Shown: positions 52,780-62,475, numbered from the stretch's first letter. The stretch is DNA of 64,000 bases from SABI01 sp028532915 (GCA_963677225.1 OY781923.1:2108001-2172000), one strand, 5' to 3'. A program made the numbers and translations. The notes: generated by a model not told the origin, from the letters alone.

Positions 52780-53556
52780 ATGAGTAATACAAATGATAAA
52801 GATCATTCACTGCTGAAAATAACAGGTCTACACGTGGAATATGAAGGTGTCGAACTGCTTAATAATGTTAATCTGCATATACCATCCGGAGAAGTTCACG
52901 TTCTGTTGGGAGCTAATGGAAGCGGGAAAACGACTCTATTGATGACGATCATGGGCTTCAGCGGTTATGAGATCACAAAAGGGAATATTCTGTACAAGGG
53001 ACAGGATATCAGTTCATGGTCAGTCGATAAAAGAGCTCGTGAGGGTATATCGCTGGCTCTTCAGCGTCCGCCTACCGTCGACGGAGTATCTCTGCAGAAA
53101 CTCGTAGACCGCTTGAAAGAGAATTTTCCTGATACTGCATGCATGAACGAAACATCTGCAAAAAAAGCTGATGTCGAAAGGTTTTTGAACAGATTCCTGA
53201 ACGACGGACTGTCCGGGGGTGAGATACGGCGAAGCGAGCTTTTCCAGCTTCTGTGCATGAAATCACATCTGAGTCTTCTTGACGAGATAGATTCAGGAGT
53301 GGACCTGCAGGCGATCAAGATGATAGCCGCCCTGATAGAAGACCTTCTCGATCCTGCAAGAGGAGATCATAAAGTGAATCCGGGAGCTCTTTTGATCACA
53401 CACAGCGGAGCGATCATCAACTACCTTCGAATAGATATGGCTCATGTGATGGTAAACGGCACCATCGTCTGCAGCGGAGAGAGCAGAAAACTACTCGAAT
53501 CAATCTCGCTTTACGGATACGAGAGATGCATGGACTGCAAAGGAGAAAAATATTGA
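52780..53556 (+). CDS. sufC: SufC, Fe-S cluster assembly ATPase
   Basis: A 258-residue ABC ATPase: Walker A GANGSGKTT, the signature LSGGEIRRSE, Walker B LSLLDEIDSGVD and the H-loop TH. The DEIDSGVD motif is specific to SufC, which drives cluster assembly with SufB. It stands with one SufB/D-type partner only. The ATG at 52780 lacks a clear ribosome site. Confidence 0.95.
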   Translation: MSNTNDKDHSLLKITGLHVEYEGVELLNNVNLHIPSGEVHVLLGANGSGKTTLLMTIMGFSGYEITKGNILYKGQDISSWSVDKRAREGISLALQRPPTVDGVSLQKLVDRLKENFPDTACMNETSAKKADVERFLNRFLNDGLSGGEIRRSELFQLLCMKSHLSLLDEIDSGVDLQAIKMIAALIEDLLDPARGDHKVNPGALLITHSGAIINYLRIDMAHVMVNGTIVCSGESRKLLESISLYGYERCMDCKGEKY

Positions 53557-54677
53557 ACTTCAATATATTCAAGAACAAGGAAATGGCAAAAGATCTGGAG
53601 AGAACCGGATACAGCGAGAAAGACCGCAGTGCAAAATCTTTTATCATCAATTCCAGCACCTATATCTCACAAACATCACAAACCGGATTGGAGATTATGA
53701 CAATTTCAGATGCAATAAAGAATGTCCCCGATTTCTTGGACCGATACTATTTCAGAAATGTCCGTTTTGACCAGGACGAGATCACCTCCCGCATGGCCGG
53801 GATGAACAACCCTGTAGGTCTGTTCATCCATGTACTGGAGGGAGCTCGGATCGTCTTGCCTTGCCAGCTGAGCGTCTACATGGATGAGCTCAAAAAGGAC
53901 CAATACGTCCATTCGGTGATCGTGGTCGAAGACGATGCATCTGTGCAGTTGATAAGCGGATGTGCGGGTAATATAGCGTCAGGGAAATCGGCACATTACT
54001 CTGTCGAAGAGATCTACATCGGAAACAATTGCCAATTTACTCAGATTATGCTGCACAACTGGCAGTCTCCCGATATCGAGGTCTCCATGCATTCTGCTAC
54101 CGTCGTAGAAAAAAACAGCACGTATGTGAACACCTACATATCTCTTCATCCGCCAAAAAGTCTCAACAGTCGTCCTACTGTCTCGCTGAACGGCCATAAC
54201 TCATCTGCCATATTGAAAAGTGTGGTTCTGTGCAAAGATCATTCGAACCTCGATATCGGAGGAGAAGTGGTTCTCAGAGGGGCTGACTCCAATGCTCAGC
54301 TTCTGCACCGGGGCATCTGCGCCGGAGGTTCTCTGCTTCAGGGAGGTATGGTACGCGGGTACAACAGGTGTAAGGGTCATGTCGACTGTGCCGGGATGAT
54401 ACTCGACACGGATCATGGAGGGGAAATCGAATCTGTTCCGGGTATAAGCGCTGTCAACAGCGAAGCTCAGCTGAGCCATGAAGCGAGCATCGGAAGGATC
54501 GCTCCGCAGCAGGTAGAGTATCTGATGAGCCGATCTGTTGATGAACAGACAGCTATCTCGCTGATGATCGGAGGCTTTATCGGCGATGATATCATGAACC
54601 TTCCTTTCTCACTGAAAAAGGAAGTCGATTCCATTGCATCTATTGCCGGCCATCAAGAGCAAACGAAACGTTCGTGA
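53553..54677 (+). CDS. sufB: SufB/SufD-like scaffold protein
   Basis: About 374 residues of the SufBD core family, with the right-handed beta-helix of Ser-, Val- and Gly-rich strands and the C-terminal GRIAPQQVEYLMSRSVDEQT. It starts at TTG 53553, which overlaps the sufC stop and has AGGAG seven bases upstream. One SufB-like and one SufC protein without SufD, S, E or U make this a minimal SMS/SUF-type system, as in methanogens and anaerobic bacteria. Its last 38 bases overlap the end of the convergent exbD. Confidence 0.9.
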   Translation: MNFNIFKNKEMAKDLERTGYSEKDRSAKSFIINSSTYISQTSQTGLEIMTISDAIKNVPDFLDRYYFRNVRFDQDEITSRMAGMNNPVGLFIHVLEGARIVLPCQLSVYMDELKKDQYVHSVIVVEDDASVQLISGCAGNIASGKSAHYSVEEIYIGNNCQFTQIMLHNWQSPDIEVSMHSATVVEKNSTYVNTYISLHPPKSLNSRPTVSLNGHNSSAILKSVVLCKDHSNLDIGGEVVLRGADSNAQLLHRGICAGGSLLQGGMVRGYNRCKGHVDCAGMILDTDHGGEIESVPGISAVNSEAQLSHEASIGRIAPQQVEYLMSRSVDEQTAISLMIGGFIGDDIMNLPFSLKKEVDSIASIAGHQEQTKRS

Positions 54678-55056
54678 AACCCGACTCGATGATCGGATCC
54701 ACAGCGTTCATAACCTCATTGTAGAGACTTCTCGAACTGCCCACAACAGCGATCGGAGCATTTTTATCAGCTCTGAATCGCTTGAGAAATGAAAGAAGCT
54801 GCTGCTGATTATATCCCTTTCCGTCGATCATATACCAGTCAGAAGAGTATACGAGTATGTACAGAGGATCCTCGTAGGTCTGCCCCACCTCACTTTCTGT
54901 TACTTCAACTCCTTTGGTCTCTATCTGATTGGAACTTATGCTGGTGACCATGAAGAAGATCAGAAGGAGGAAGACTACATCAATCAGAGATGTGAGATCT
55001 CCCGGTTTCACATCTCCTCTTTTGTTTCTTCTTCTGTATCTGCCGATATCTATCAT
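54640..55056 (-). CDS. exbD: ExbD-like energy-transducing protein
   Basis: A 138-residue protein with one N-terminal helix and the membrane Asp in LTSLIDVVFLLLIFFMVTS, which carries protons in ExbD and TolR. A periplasmic domain follows. It overlaps exbB by 4 bases and is the last gene of the cobalamin operon. Confidence 0.92.
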   Translation of the reverse strand: MIDIGRYRRRNKRGDVKPGDLTSLIDVVFLLLIFFMVTSISSNQIETKGVEVTESEVGQTYEDPLYILVYSSDWYMIDGKGYNQQQLLSFLKRFRADKNAPIAVVGSSRSLYNEVMNAVDPIIESGFTNVSFALDGRQ

Positions 55057-55646
55057 GATGATCTCCTCTTGTTCTTAAAAGAGTTCACAATATAATCGAG
55101 AGCTATCTGCAGCGAGAACGACCACGAATCAACCCGTTTGATAAGAAGATGATACGCGATCTGTGAAGGAATGCCGACCGCAAGACCCGCGATGGTGGTG
55201 ATCATCGCCTGATAGATTCCGTTTGCAAGCAGTGATGCATCGACTGTCGATGATACGCTTGAGATATCATAAAATGATATGGCAAGTCCTGTCACTGTCC
55301 CGAACAATCCTATCATCGGCGAGATGTTACCGATAAGCTGGAGGATATGCAGATACTCTTCAGCTTCACCGCTTTTCATCGCGGCCCAACGCTGGGCACT
55401 GTCTTCCACTGTCGCATTCTCACACTCTCCGAGGCGGCCGATCATATGGCGCAGCCCCTCATCCTGCAGCTCCTCACTGTAAATACCTTGTTCTTCCATC
55501 ACGAGAATATCCTTTTCGATTCTCCTGTGCGAGATATGGGCGCTTTTGAACTGAACAAGCTTATAGATGATGATCGCAAGCGATATCACCGAAAAGAGAA
55601 GCAGCGGGTACATCAGGATGCCGCCTTTCGATATCCATTGATTCAT
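55053..55646 (-). CDS. exbB: ExbB-like proton channel
   Basis: A 197-residue MotA/TolQ/ExbB-family protein with three helices: one at the start, and two with ISPMIGLFGTVTGLAISF and ITTIAGLAVGIPSQIAY. With ExbD it harvests the proton gradient for TonB. Confidence 0.93.
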   Translation of the reverse strand: MNQWISKGGILMYPLLLFSVISLAIIIYKLVQFKSAHISHRRIEKDILVMEEQGIYSEELQDEGLRHMIGRLGECENATVEDSAQRWAAMKSGEAEEYLHILQLIGNISPMIGLFGTVTGLAISFYDISSVSSTVDASLLANGIYQAMITTIAGLAVGIPSQIAYHLLIKRVDSWSFSLQIALDYIVNSFKNKRRSS

Positions 55647-55658
55647 GATTCGTTCCTC

Positions 55659-56294
55659 CTATCGTAAAGAGAAGACGAAACGTTTCGTACTGACCCGTAT
55701 CGTCTCACTACTGTCGAATTTCCAGGATGAGCGGATTGTCGATAGACAGGCCTCATCCAGCACGTCGTACCCTGATGACCGCACGATCTGTGCGGAGGAG
55801 ACCTCTCCCGAGGTCCCTATCACGATCTGCACTGTCACCTCCCCCTCTATACCGGCAGTCAGGGCATCTGGCGGATATTCGGGAAGAGGCAGCGATTCAC
55901 CTCCCTGCAGCTGTTCGAAGGCGACATGATCTGCAGAAGATGTCTGCACAGGCGGCAACCCCTGTGCAGCTGTCGCCGGCAGGACGGCTGAGATACCGGG
56001 GAAAGAGATGCTTTCGCCGCCTTCCTCTACAACCGTCTCATCATTTCTTTCCTGTTGGTCCCGAGCAATGGCAGGAGGGGTAGTCTCTTCCTCTGCCATT
56101 TTGCCTCCCTCCGTTTCAATCTGCGGTTCAACGCCCTGCAGTTCCTCTACGAAGGAAGCTACAGGGGCTATCAAGGCAGGAGGGGTCTCCTTCTTCTCCA
56201 TCTTTTTTTCCATATCAAATGCTGATGAGAGTATCATGATGTGCACCGCCATCGAGACGGTTACGGAAAGGAGAAGAAGATTCCTTCTCTTCAT
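55659..56294 (-). CDS. tonB: TonB-like protein
   Basis: A 211-residue protein with an N-terminal anchor (about 5-24), a Pro/Glu-rich linker and a C-terminal TonB domain: LPEYPPDALTAGIEGEVTVQ, the IGTSGEVSSAQIVRSSGYDVLD strand region and the final SSWKFD. It links ExbBD energy to the outer-membrane receptor. It overlaps the upstream lipoprotein gene by 4 bases. Confidence 0.92.
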   Translation of the reverse strand: MKRRNLLLLSVTVSMAVHIMILSSAFDMEKKMEKKETPPALIAPVASFVEELQGVEPQIETEGGKMAEEETTPPAIARDQQERNDETVVEEGGESISFPGISAVLPATAAQGLPPVQTSSADHVAFEQLQGGESLPLPEYPPDALTAGIEGEVTVQIVIGTSGEVSSAQIVRSSGYDVLDEACLSTIRSSWKFDSSETIRVSTKRFVFSLR

Positions 56295-56815
56295 AGATCC
56301 TTCTCCTTCAGAGAATCAAGCAGATCGTTGATATGAATCTGAACGAGGACCTCTGTATCGAGAAGAAGCTGTGAATCGGAAAGAACGGTCGAAGAATGCA
56401 GAGCATATACCGGTGTATACACCGAAAAATCGCGCAGATCGCGACCGTCGTAGAAGGTGATATCGAGATGCAGTTCTTTATTCCTCTCCCCCTCGGGATG
56501 CACCCACACAGTCTTCCTGCTGAGAAAATCGTAGCGGGGATAGAGATTGTAATCGGCAGGATCACTTTCTTCTATGGTGACAGATACAAACAGATAGGTA
56601 TCACTTTGAAGATAGTCATCTGCCTCGCAAAAAGATTCAACTTGAAGATGCTCTCCTATTTTCTCAACGAGGAGCCTTTTCAGATACACCGGAAGAGGAA
56701 GGCTCTGTTCATTGATGAACGGAGCATAGGTAAGAGGCTCTCTTTCGCTTTCCATCGTGGTGCAGCCGGCGGTGAGTATCAGGACAAGGAAAAGAAGGAG
56801 TGATGCTTTTCTCAT
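56291..56815 (-). CDS. Lipoprotein of the cobalamin operon, function unknown
   Basis: A 174-residue lipoprotein with lipobox LTAGC. The mature part begins with TMESEREPLTYAPFINEQSL and is made of beta strands and one helix (KRLLVEKIGEHLQV). It resembles small envelope lipoproteins that assist TonB or envelope machinery, but I recognise no family. It sits between the propeller gene and tonB. Confidence 0.72.
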   Translation of the reverse strand: MRKASLLLFLVLILTAGCTTMESEREPLTYAPFINEQSLPLPVYLKRLLVEKIGEHLQVESFCEADDYLQSDTYLFVSVTIEESDPADYNLYPRYDFLSRKTVWVHPEGERNKELHLDITFYDGRDLRDFSVYTPVYALHSSTVLSDSQLLLDTEVLVQIHINDLLDSLKEKDL

Positions 56816-56818
56816 GAT

Positions 56819-57934
56819 CTAGTCATCCTCCTGAACGAGCAGGTAATGAGGTCCGTCCCCGCTTGAGATCTCATTCAGCAATTCACCCTCCTCGTCTATG
56901 ATCAGCAACTCATCGCTGCTGAAGGCACTTATCATGATCTTATCATCATAGATGGCGACACCGGCGAACAGAGATTCATCTGCATCTTCGAACAATGGGG
57001 AGGACGAATCATGAACGACAGCAGGTTCTCTCTCTCCGTTCTGAAGTGAGTATGATGTGAGATAGCCGCCTGTATTGGCAAGATAGATGATCGAATCGTC
57101 ATAATCGATTGCGTATGGGAAGAAAGTGGGAGACCCTCCGATCTCAAGGGTATCTGTATATTCCACAGAACCGTCATCCTTCATCGAGAAGATCTCGACC
57201 GTCCCGTCATCGGCTTCAGACTCATTCACTCCCGTACAGATCAGATGGAGCTGACTATTGTTCTCATCGATGAAGAAACTCTGCGGATTCGCCTGCTCGT
57301 GGACCTTCAATTGCTGCAACAGAGAGAGAGAACCGCCTTCGGCCGTGTAAACCAGGATCCCTCCCTCGAGAAAATCACCATCATCATAGTTCACGTATGA
57401 GAGATATACATGACCCTCATGATATTCGATCTGCTCCGGATTTGATGCGTCTGAAGGAATCGAAACAGACTCTACTGTCTCCAGTGTATCCAAATCGATG
57501 ATCTCGATCGTGTCACCCACATAGGCGCTCACATAGGCATACGTGGAATTATCGTCATTGAGAGTCATGCTCCATGGATTGATCGACGGTCCCAGATAGA
57601 ACTCATCGAGCATCTCGAGCGTCCCCTGATCGAAGATGGAAATCGAATTGCTCAGTGAATTGACGCAGTACAGATAATCGCGCGTGTCATCGTAGATAAG
57701 CTGGTTCGGAGCAGTGCCGACGGTAAACGGCATGCCGTCGGCGCTGCGGTTGTACAGCTGCTGCCGGTCGATATCATAATACGAGATCGTCTGGGCAAGG
57801 CTGTTGATGACGAATATCTCCCTCGAGACATCCTGCTCTCTCAACCCAGAAGTGAGTTGAGGATCACAACCGATACACAATAGAAAGGTCAAAAACAATA
57901 CTGCCGCCGACGTGAATGTGTTTTTTCTGCTCAT
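56819..57934 (-). CDS. Surface beta-propeller lipoprotein (YncE/BtuG-like)
   Basis: A 371-residue lipoprotein with lipobox LCIGC (Cys23). The rest is a seven-bladed YVTN/YncE-type propeller: LYCVNSLSNSISIFDQGTLE and TYAYVSAYVGDTIEIIDLDT are typical blades. In Bacteroidetes, BtuG, a propeller lipoprotein of this kind, binds B12 and hands it to the receptor. The gene overlaps the receptor gene by 4 bases and lies in a riboswitch-controlled operon, so a BtuG role is likely. Confidence 0.83.
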   Translation of the reverse strand: MSRKNTFTSAAVLFLTFLLCIGCDPQLTSGLREQDVSREIFVINSLAQTISYYDIDRQQLYNRSADGMPFTVGTAPNQLIYDDTRDYLYCVNSLSNSISIFDQGTLEMLDEFYLGPSINPWSMTLNDDNSTYAYVSAYVGDTIEIIDLDTLETVESVSIPSDASNPEQIEYHEGHVYLSYVNYDDGDFLEGGILVYTAEGGSLSLLQQLKVHEQANPQSFFIDENNSQLHLICTGVNESEADDGTVEIFSMKDDGSVEYTDTLEIGGSPTFFPYAIDYDDSIIYLANTGGYLTSYSLQNGEREPAVVHDSSSPLFEDADESLFAGVAIYDDKIMISAFSSDELLIIDEEGELLNEISSGDGPHYLLVQEDD

Positions 57935-59967
57935 TTGGAGACTCCTTTTCGTGTATAGTTGACCGATATTCGGGCGCTGATACCGGGGACAGGATAGAAC
58001 TGGATATCATAGTACTGCTGGTCGAGCAGGTTATCGATACCTGCAAGAACCTTCCATCGATTAGTGACCTGCCATGAAGCTGAAAGATCGACTTTCGTAT
58101 ACGAGGGGATGATCTTGGTGTTCTCCGCGGTCAGATACCGGTAGCCAGTGTAGGTGACCGACAAAGTCGTTCTTACCCGTTCGGTGATATCAAGTGAGAC
58201 AAACGCCGAGAAGGTATGTTTCGGTATGTACGGGATCGTTTTGAGGTATGTGGCAGTCCCTTCGGTCATATCGACACAATCGAGATATGAGTATTTCAAT
58301 TTTACCGAAGAGCGGGTATCGGAGGCAAAAGGAAAAGAGAGAGAGGTCGAGATGTCTACGCCTCTCTTTCTTACCTCCCCGATATTGTCGGGAGACCACT
58401 GTCCGGTAGGAGAAGGACTCCACAGGATCATATTGTCCAGATTCTGGGAGAAATAGGAAACCATCACCGACCAGGAGGAGAGAAGCTGTGCATCTACTTT
58501 GATATCGAATGTTTCAGCCGTCTCGTCCTCCAGATAGGGATTTCCGACCGCGAAGGCGGTTGAAGACCAGAAAAGATCATCGAAGGAGGGGACTCTGAAC
58601 GAGGTCCCCGTATTCGCTCTGATAGAAAAAGATTTACCCAGATTCACTGCGAACCCGATGTTCCATGCACTGTTGGTGCTCTGTTTCAGATAAGAAGAAT
58701 TCTCATCGGTGATCTCGCTGTTCTCATATCTCAACGATGGAAGAAAAGATAAAGAGAAGTTATCTTTTTCGTAGGATAATTCATCATGCACTGCCAGCGC
58801 TGTATGGAAGCGGGAGAAAGAGCCCTCTTCGACAGTTCCGTCATCCGAAGGAGTCTCCAATGCGGTCGAAACAAGGGAATCCAGCTGAATATCGGTATGT
58901 AGTGAAAGTGTATTTATCAGAGGGCCGAATACGTCTGTCCGTTTCGCATCTGCAGAAAGTGTATATGTATCATTATAATGGTGATCAAAACGGGTCTCAT
59001 CGGTACTTTCCGTATCAGGATCATATGTCCTGTTGACAGACGAGACCCAAATGTCAGCAGTAAGATCGGCAACAGGATTATTCTCGGCATAGAAAGAAAG
59101 AGCTGCGAGTACTTTGTAGTCACTCATAAGAGAATCCGACAAAGGAAATTCTACAGTACCCGGCACACCCTTTTCATCCGTATACAGCTGAAAATCCGCT
59201 TTGATTCCGATATCTTTCGATTTGCTGATCACATAGTCAAGTTTCCCGCTTGTACCGGCTCTGTATCCTCCGGCATTGATTCTGATCTGTTCGTTCTGTG
59301 TCAGTTCATGGGTATAGGTAAAATCTCCGTCACTGCTTTCTCCATAGGCACCGAAAGAGAGCTGAAGAGATGATTCAGGATAATTGAGAGCCTGTTGAGT
59401 GAACGGATGGGAATCCAGAGAGGAGATGATCCAGCTCTTTTCGAGATAGGCAGATCCTTTCACAGTCTGAAATGATCCGTATGATACATCGGCACTGAAA
59501 GAGGAGGCTCCTTCACGCCCTTCTTTGGTGATGATGTTGATCACACCGCCGATGGCGTTCTCTCCGTAAGCTGCACTCATCCCGCCCTGCAGGATCTCAA
59601 CCTTCTGCACATTGTAGAGAGGGATCGCCGACAGATCGTATGAGCCGGTCTGAAGCGAATTCACTCTTCTTCCGTCTACGAAGATGACCACATGCTCTGC
59701 ATCGGATCCGCGAAGGCTTACGGTCGTCGACATCATCGACGATCCGCTTGATATCAGTGTCACCTGAGCATCCTGTGCAAGAAGGTCCTCAAGTGTATCC
59801 GATTCACTCACATTCATCTCACTGACGTCGATGACCCTCCTGTCGTACGAATACTCCGTTTTATCCGTAACAGCCTCCGCGGTGATCACATAGGTCTGAA
59901 CATCTTCTGCACAGAGCGCATGAAAAGAGAGCAGGATAAACAGAAACAGAACAGAAGCTCTTCTCAT
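57931..59967 (-). CDS. btuB: TonB-dependent receptor, BtuB-type
   Basis: A 678-residue outer-membrane receptor with a signal peptide (about 1-20), a plug domain (about 45-160, with SSMMSTTVSLRGSDAEHVVI and GGMSAAYGENAIGGVINI) and a barrel of about 22 strands ending in aromatic residues. Position behind a cobalamin riboswitch and the size of the barrel point to BtuB. It overlaps both neighbours by 4 bases. Confidence 0.92.
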   Translation of the reverse strand: MRRASVLFLFILLSFHALCAEDVQTYVITAEAVTDKTEYSYDRRVIDVSEMNVSESDTLEDLLAQDAQVTLISSGSSMMSTTVSLRGSDAEHVVIFVDGRRVNSLQTGSYDLSAIPLYNVQKVEILQGGMSAAYGENAIGGVINIITKEGREGASSFSADVSYGSFQTVKGSAYLEKSWIISSLDSHPFTQQALNYPESSLQLSFGAYGESSDGDFTYTHELTQNEQIRINAGGYRAGTSGKLDYVISKSKDIGIKADFQLYTDEKGVPGTVEFPLSDSLMSDYKVLAALSFYAENNPVADLTADIWVSSVNRTYDPDTESTDETRFDHHYNDTYTLSADAKRTDVFGPLINTLSLHTDIQLDSLVSTALETPSDDGTVEEGSFSRFHTALAVHDELSYEKDNFSLSFLPSLRYENSEITDENSSYLKQSTNSAWNIGFAVNLGKSFSIRANTGTSFRVPSFDDLFWSSTAFAVGNPYLEDETAETFDIKVDAQLLSSWSVMVSYFSQNLDNMILWSPSPTGQWSPDNIGEVRKRGVDISTSLSFPFASDTRSSVKLKYSYLDCVDMTEGTATYLKTIPYIPKHTFSAFVSLDITERVRTTLSVTYTGYRYLTAENTKIIPSYTKVDLSASWQVTNRWKVLAGIDNLLDQQYYDIQFYPVPGISARISVNYTRKGVSK

Positions 59968-60716
59968 GAACTCACCTCTTCAATGTAGGTGAGAGAAGAT
60001 CGGTCACCGCTGTATAAAAGAGTGATGATATCTGACAGCAGGTAATGGGGGTGGATAACTGCCGATGAGTTAACATCGCTGTATCCGTATCCGTTCTCCC
60101 TCTTGTCGAACGAATAGTATCTTCCATCAAAGCTGAAGACGATAGATGTAGAAGGCGGGTTGTTCTCATACGAGAGTGAAGCTCCCGCATCGATGAAAAA
60201 CGCTTCAAGATATTCATCTTCACTAAAAAGCGTCACCTGAGGTTTTTCGAACTTCTGATAGGAAAGATAATCAAGAAGCTTCTGATACTCTTCCTTTTCC
60301 TTCTCATACAGTTCCACAGCCATCTTCTGTCTGCCGAATATCCGTCCGAACTTAAGAATGAGCTGTAGTCTGAGAAGCGGATGGACACCGGGATAAACCA
60401 CGACCTTCTGTTTTACAAGCAGCTGCGGAAAACTCTCTTCGTCAACGAATATGAATGATGGATCTGCCGAAGCGATCGAAATGAAAGGAGGATAGGATAA
60501 GGTGTCCGCAATGACCGTATCATTATCGACGATCGTGCGAACACTAATTTCGCTGACAACGTACGAAAGAGAGTCGATGGCGCTCATCGTATCGAGTACA
60601 TCGAGAGCCTCCAGAAACGGGAAAGCCCTCTCGCTCGCGTTCGCATACTGCGGCATCTGTGCGGGTAGAGAGACAAATACAGAAAAGATCAGTATAGATG
60701 CAAGATACTTTCTCAT
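59964..60716 (-). CDS. Secreted helical protein, possibly a degenerate BtuF
   Basis: About 250 residues with a signal peptide (about 1-20). The region PLLRLQLILKFGRIFGRQKMAV, followed by a helix with ELYEKEKEEYQKLLDYL, recalls the long backbone helix of class III (BtuF/FhuD-like) binding proteins, but the first lobe is short. The ATG at 60716 overlaps the stop of the upstream gene (ATGA). It may bind cobalamin in the periplasm; this is a weak inference. Confidence 0.65.
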   Translation of the reverse strand: MRKYLASILIFSVFVSLPAQMPQYANASERAFPFLEALDVLDTMSAIDSLSYVVSEISVRTIVDNDTVIADTLSYPPFISIASADPSFIFVDEESFPQLLVKQKVVVYPGVHPLLRLQLILKFGRIFGRQKMAVELYEKEKEEYQKLLDYLSYQKFEKPQVTLFSEDEYLEAFFIDAGASLSYENNPPSTSIVFSFDGRYYSFDKRENGYGYSDVNSSAVIHPHYLLSDIITLLYSGDRSSLTYIEEVSS

Positions 60717-61660
60717 TCGAGTTCCCATTCGTCCCCCAGCATACTCAAATCGGCAACAGCTGCAATCTCACTGGATATCTCATTGAGATCACCGCACACC
60801 TGAAACACTCCGGTCTGAATTTTGATAAAATCGATCGAAGGAAGATAGACATCATCTCCTTTATCATCAACTGCATCCGAGATGTCGATCAAATTCGCCA
60901 TCTTCTCGGACTTTCCGAACGGAACGAGATGATAATCTTCACCGCCGTAATTCTCACCGTATCCATACAGGAATCTGTCAGGGATATCGATCCATGAAGT
61001 GCCTGAGAACTCTTTTGAATCGGGCAGCATCACAGCAGTGAATGATATGTATGTTCCCTTCTCGTCATCACCGGCGGACGCTCCTTCGATGGATTCGAAA
61101 TCGAGCGTGTCGTAGAAAGGCCACCACCATAAAGATGAAGGACCGTTGTAGGACTCACTCGCAGTAAGGATATATGAGTCGTCACTTACTCCGTCTATCG
61201 TGTAAAAGATCGAACCTTCAGAATCCTCGTTCTTGTAGTACCGTACGGTGACAGTCTGCTGCGAATCGTATTCGCTTCCTTTGATCTGATACCATACATC
61301 ATCAGCCTTCTGATTCTCGTTGGTATCGCTCATCACGTATATCACAGCCGGTTCGTTTCCCGCTCCGCCTTGAGGATAGATTGCAAGATCGTATCCGTCA
61401 TGTTCAGCTTCCTGGTTGACCACACTGTGGTCGAACCGGCCGGTGATATAACCGCCCCAGCCGCCAAGTCTCACATAATTCGTCGTTGCTCCGATCAGAT
61501 TCTCTTCTTCCCCTTCTGATACCAATTGAGCATGCTGCCCTACTCCGTACACATATTCGGTCACCCCGACGATATAAGGCGACTGAGTAACTGCATCAGT
61601 GGAGCAGGCGGCAAAGAGAAATGAGAATGCGACAATCATGGGGACAAGGGCTTTTTTCAT
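60713..61660 (-). CDS. Surface lipoprotein of the B12 locus, Bacteroidetes-like
   Basis: A 315-residue lipoprotein with lipobox LFAACS. YPQGGAGNEPAVIYVMSDTN and DDVWYQIKGSEYDSQQTVTV resemble surface proteins of Bacteroidetes vitamin B12 loci (LGGWGG and DTWYELKGSE-type motifs). The barrel-like beta fold suggests a carbohydrate- or cobamide-binding surface protein. It precedes the binding-protein-like gene. Confidence 0.75.
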   Translation of the reverse strand: MKKALVPMIVAFSFLFAACSTDAVTQSPYIVGVTEYVYGVGQHAQLVSEGEEENLIGATTNYVRLGGWGGYITGRFDHSVVNQEAEHDGYDLAIYPQGGAGNEPAVIYVMSDTNENQKADDVWYQIKGSEYDSQQTVTVRYYKNEDSEGSIFYTIDGVSDDSYILTASESYNGPSSLWWWPFYDTLDFESIEGASAGDDEKGTYISFTAVMLPDSKEFSGTSWIDIPDRFLYGYGENYGGEDYHLVPFGKSEKMANLIDISDAVDDKGDDVYLPSIDFIKIQTGVFQVCGDLNEISSEIAAVADLSMLGDEWELE

Positions 61661-61669
61661 CGATGTCCC

Positions 61670-62221
61670 TTATAATGTCTGTAAAACAGCCCCTTCAGAG
61701 GCAAATGAGAAGTAGCCGTTGTCATTGGTAGCCCCATCGACAGCATCCTGTGCGGTATCGAAGAGTGCATTGATATAGGGAGACTCCCCATCTGCATCCT
61801 TATACCCCTGAGTGAAATCCATCGCGGATGCATCATCGGCATTCTCCTGCCAGCGGAAGATGTTGTACTTGCCCACTTCTCCTGTTCCTTCATCAGATAC
61901 TGTTGTATATTGAATCACCATATACCCGTAATCTCCCGATGGAGATGAACCTGAACTTACGATCGTGCTGTCACCGGCATTGAAGGAATCTACGACTGTA
62001 GAGATGATATCGGCTTCATATGAACTATAGCCGCTGTCATAACTGATGGTATCCTCATCGATATCCCAGGTTTCAGTTCCATAATCGCCCACAAGTTCGT
62101 AGCTCCCTTCGGGCGGCATCGTGGAAGATAGGAACAGAGAACATCCTGTCGAAGCAAAGACGACAAGAGCTGCCAATACGATTGTACCGAGTACGGCACG
62201 CCAGCGATTGATGTGTTTCAT
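61670..62221 (-). CDS. First lipoprotein of the cobalamin operon
   Basis: About 183 residues, lipobox FASTGC. From the ATG at 62221, with AAAGGAGA upstream; the TTG at 62224 is the alternative. The mature part has many Ser, Thr, Gly and Asp residues. It is nearest to the riboswitch, so it is expressed most strongly. No family recognised; a surface cobamide-binding protein is possible. Confidence 0.72.
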   Translation of the reverse strand: MKHINRWRAVLGTIVLAALVVFASTGCSLFLSSTMPPEGSYELVGDYGTETWDIDEDTISYDSGYSSYEADIISTVVDSFNAGDSTIVSSGSSPSGDYGYMVIQYTTVSDEGTGEVGKYNIFRWQENADDASAMDFTQGYKDADGESPYINALFDTAQDAVDGATNDNGYFSFASEGAVLQTL

Positions 62222-62334
62222 CAAAATCTCCTTTGTGCTTCAAATGAATCTGAACGGATGCGGGTATGGGTGTATATGAAGAGTCTACCCTAAAACAACT
62301 CAGACCACGAAGCTGTGTTTAGTAAGATGACAAG

Positions 62335-62475
62335 AGGCAAATATCCTGGCTTGGAGGCCTTCACCGGTACGCCTTCCCGGAACCTATGTTCCAGTGGCTT
62401 CGTGTATCGGTGTTCCTTCCTCACAGTGGCGGGTCCGCGGGAGATTCTCACTCCTCTTCCTCGCTCTCTCATCCT
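62335..62475 (-). promoter_or_regulatory. Cobalamin riboswitch
   Basis: On the minus strand the conserved elements follow in order: GGAGTGAGAATCTCC (in the L4-L5 part), GCGGACCCGCCACTGTGA, the GAAGCCACTGG B12-box region, GGGAAGGC and AAGCCAGGATA. This is the classical cobalamin riboswitch core. It controls the nine minus-strand genes downstream and switches them off when cobalamin is bound. Confidence 0.93.

Noticed and set aside
62290..62472. 60-residue minus-strand frame
   Set aside because: It coincides with the cobalamin riboswitch, whose conserved boxes explain the sequence.
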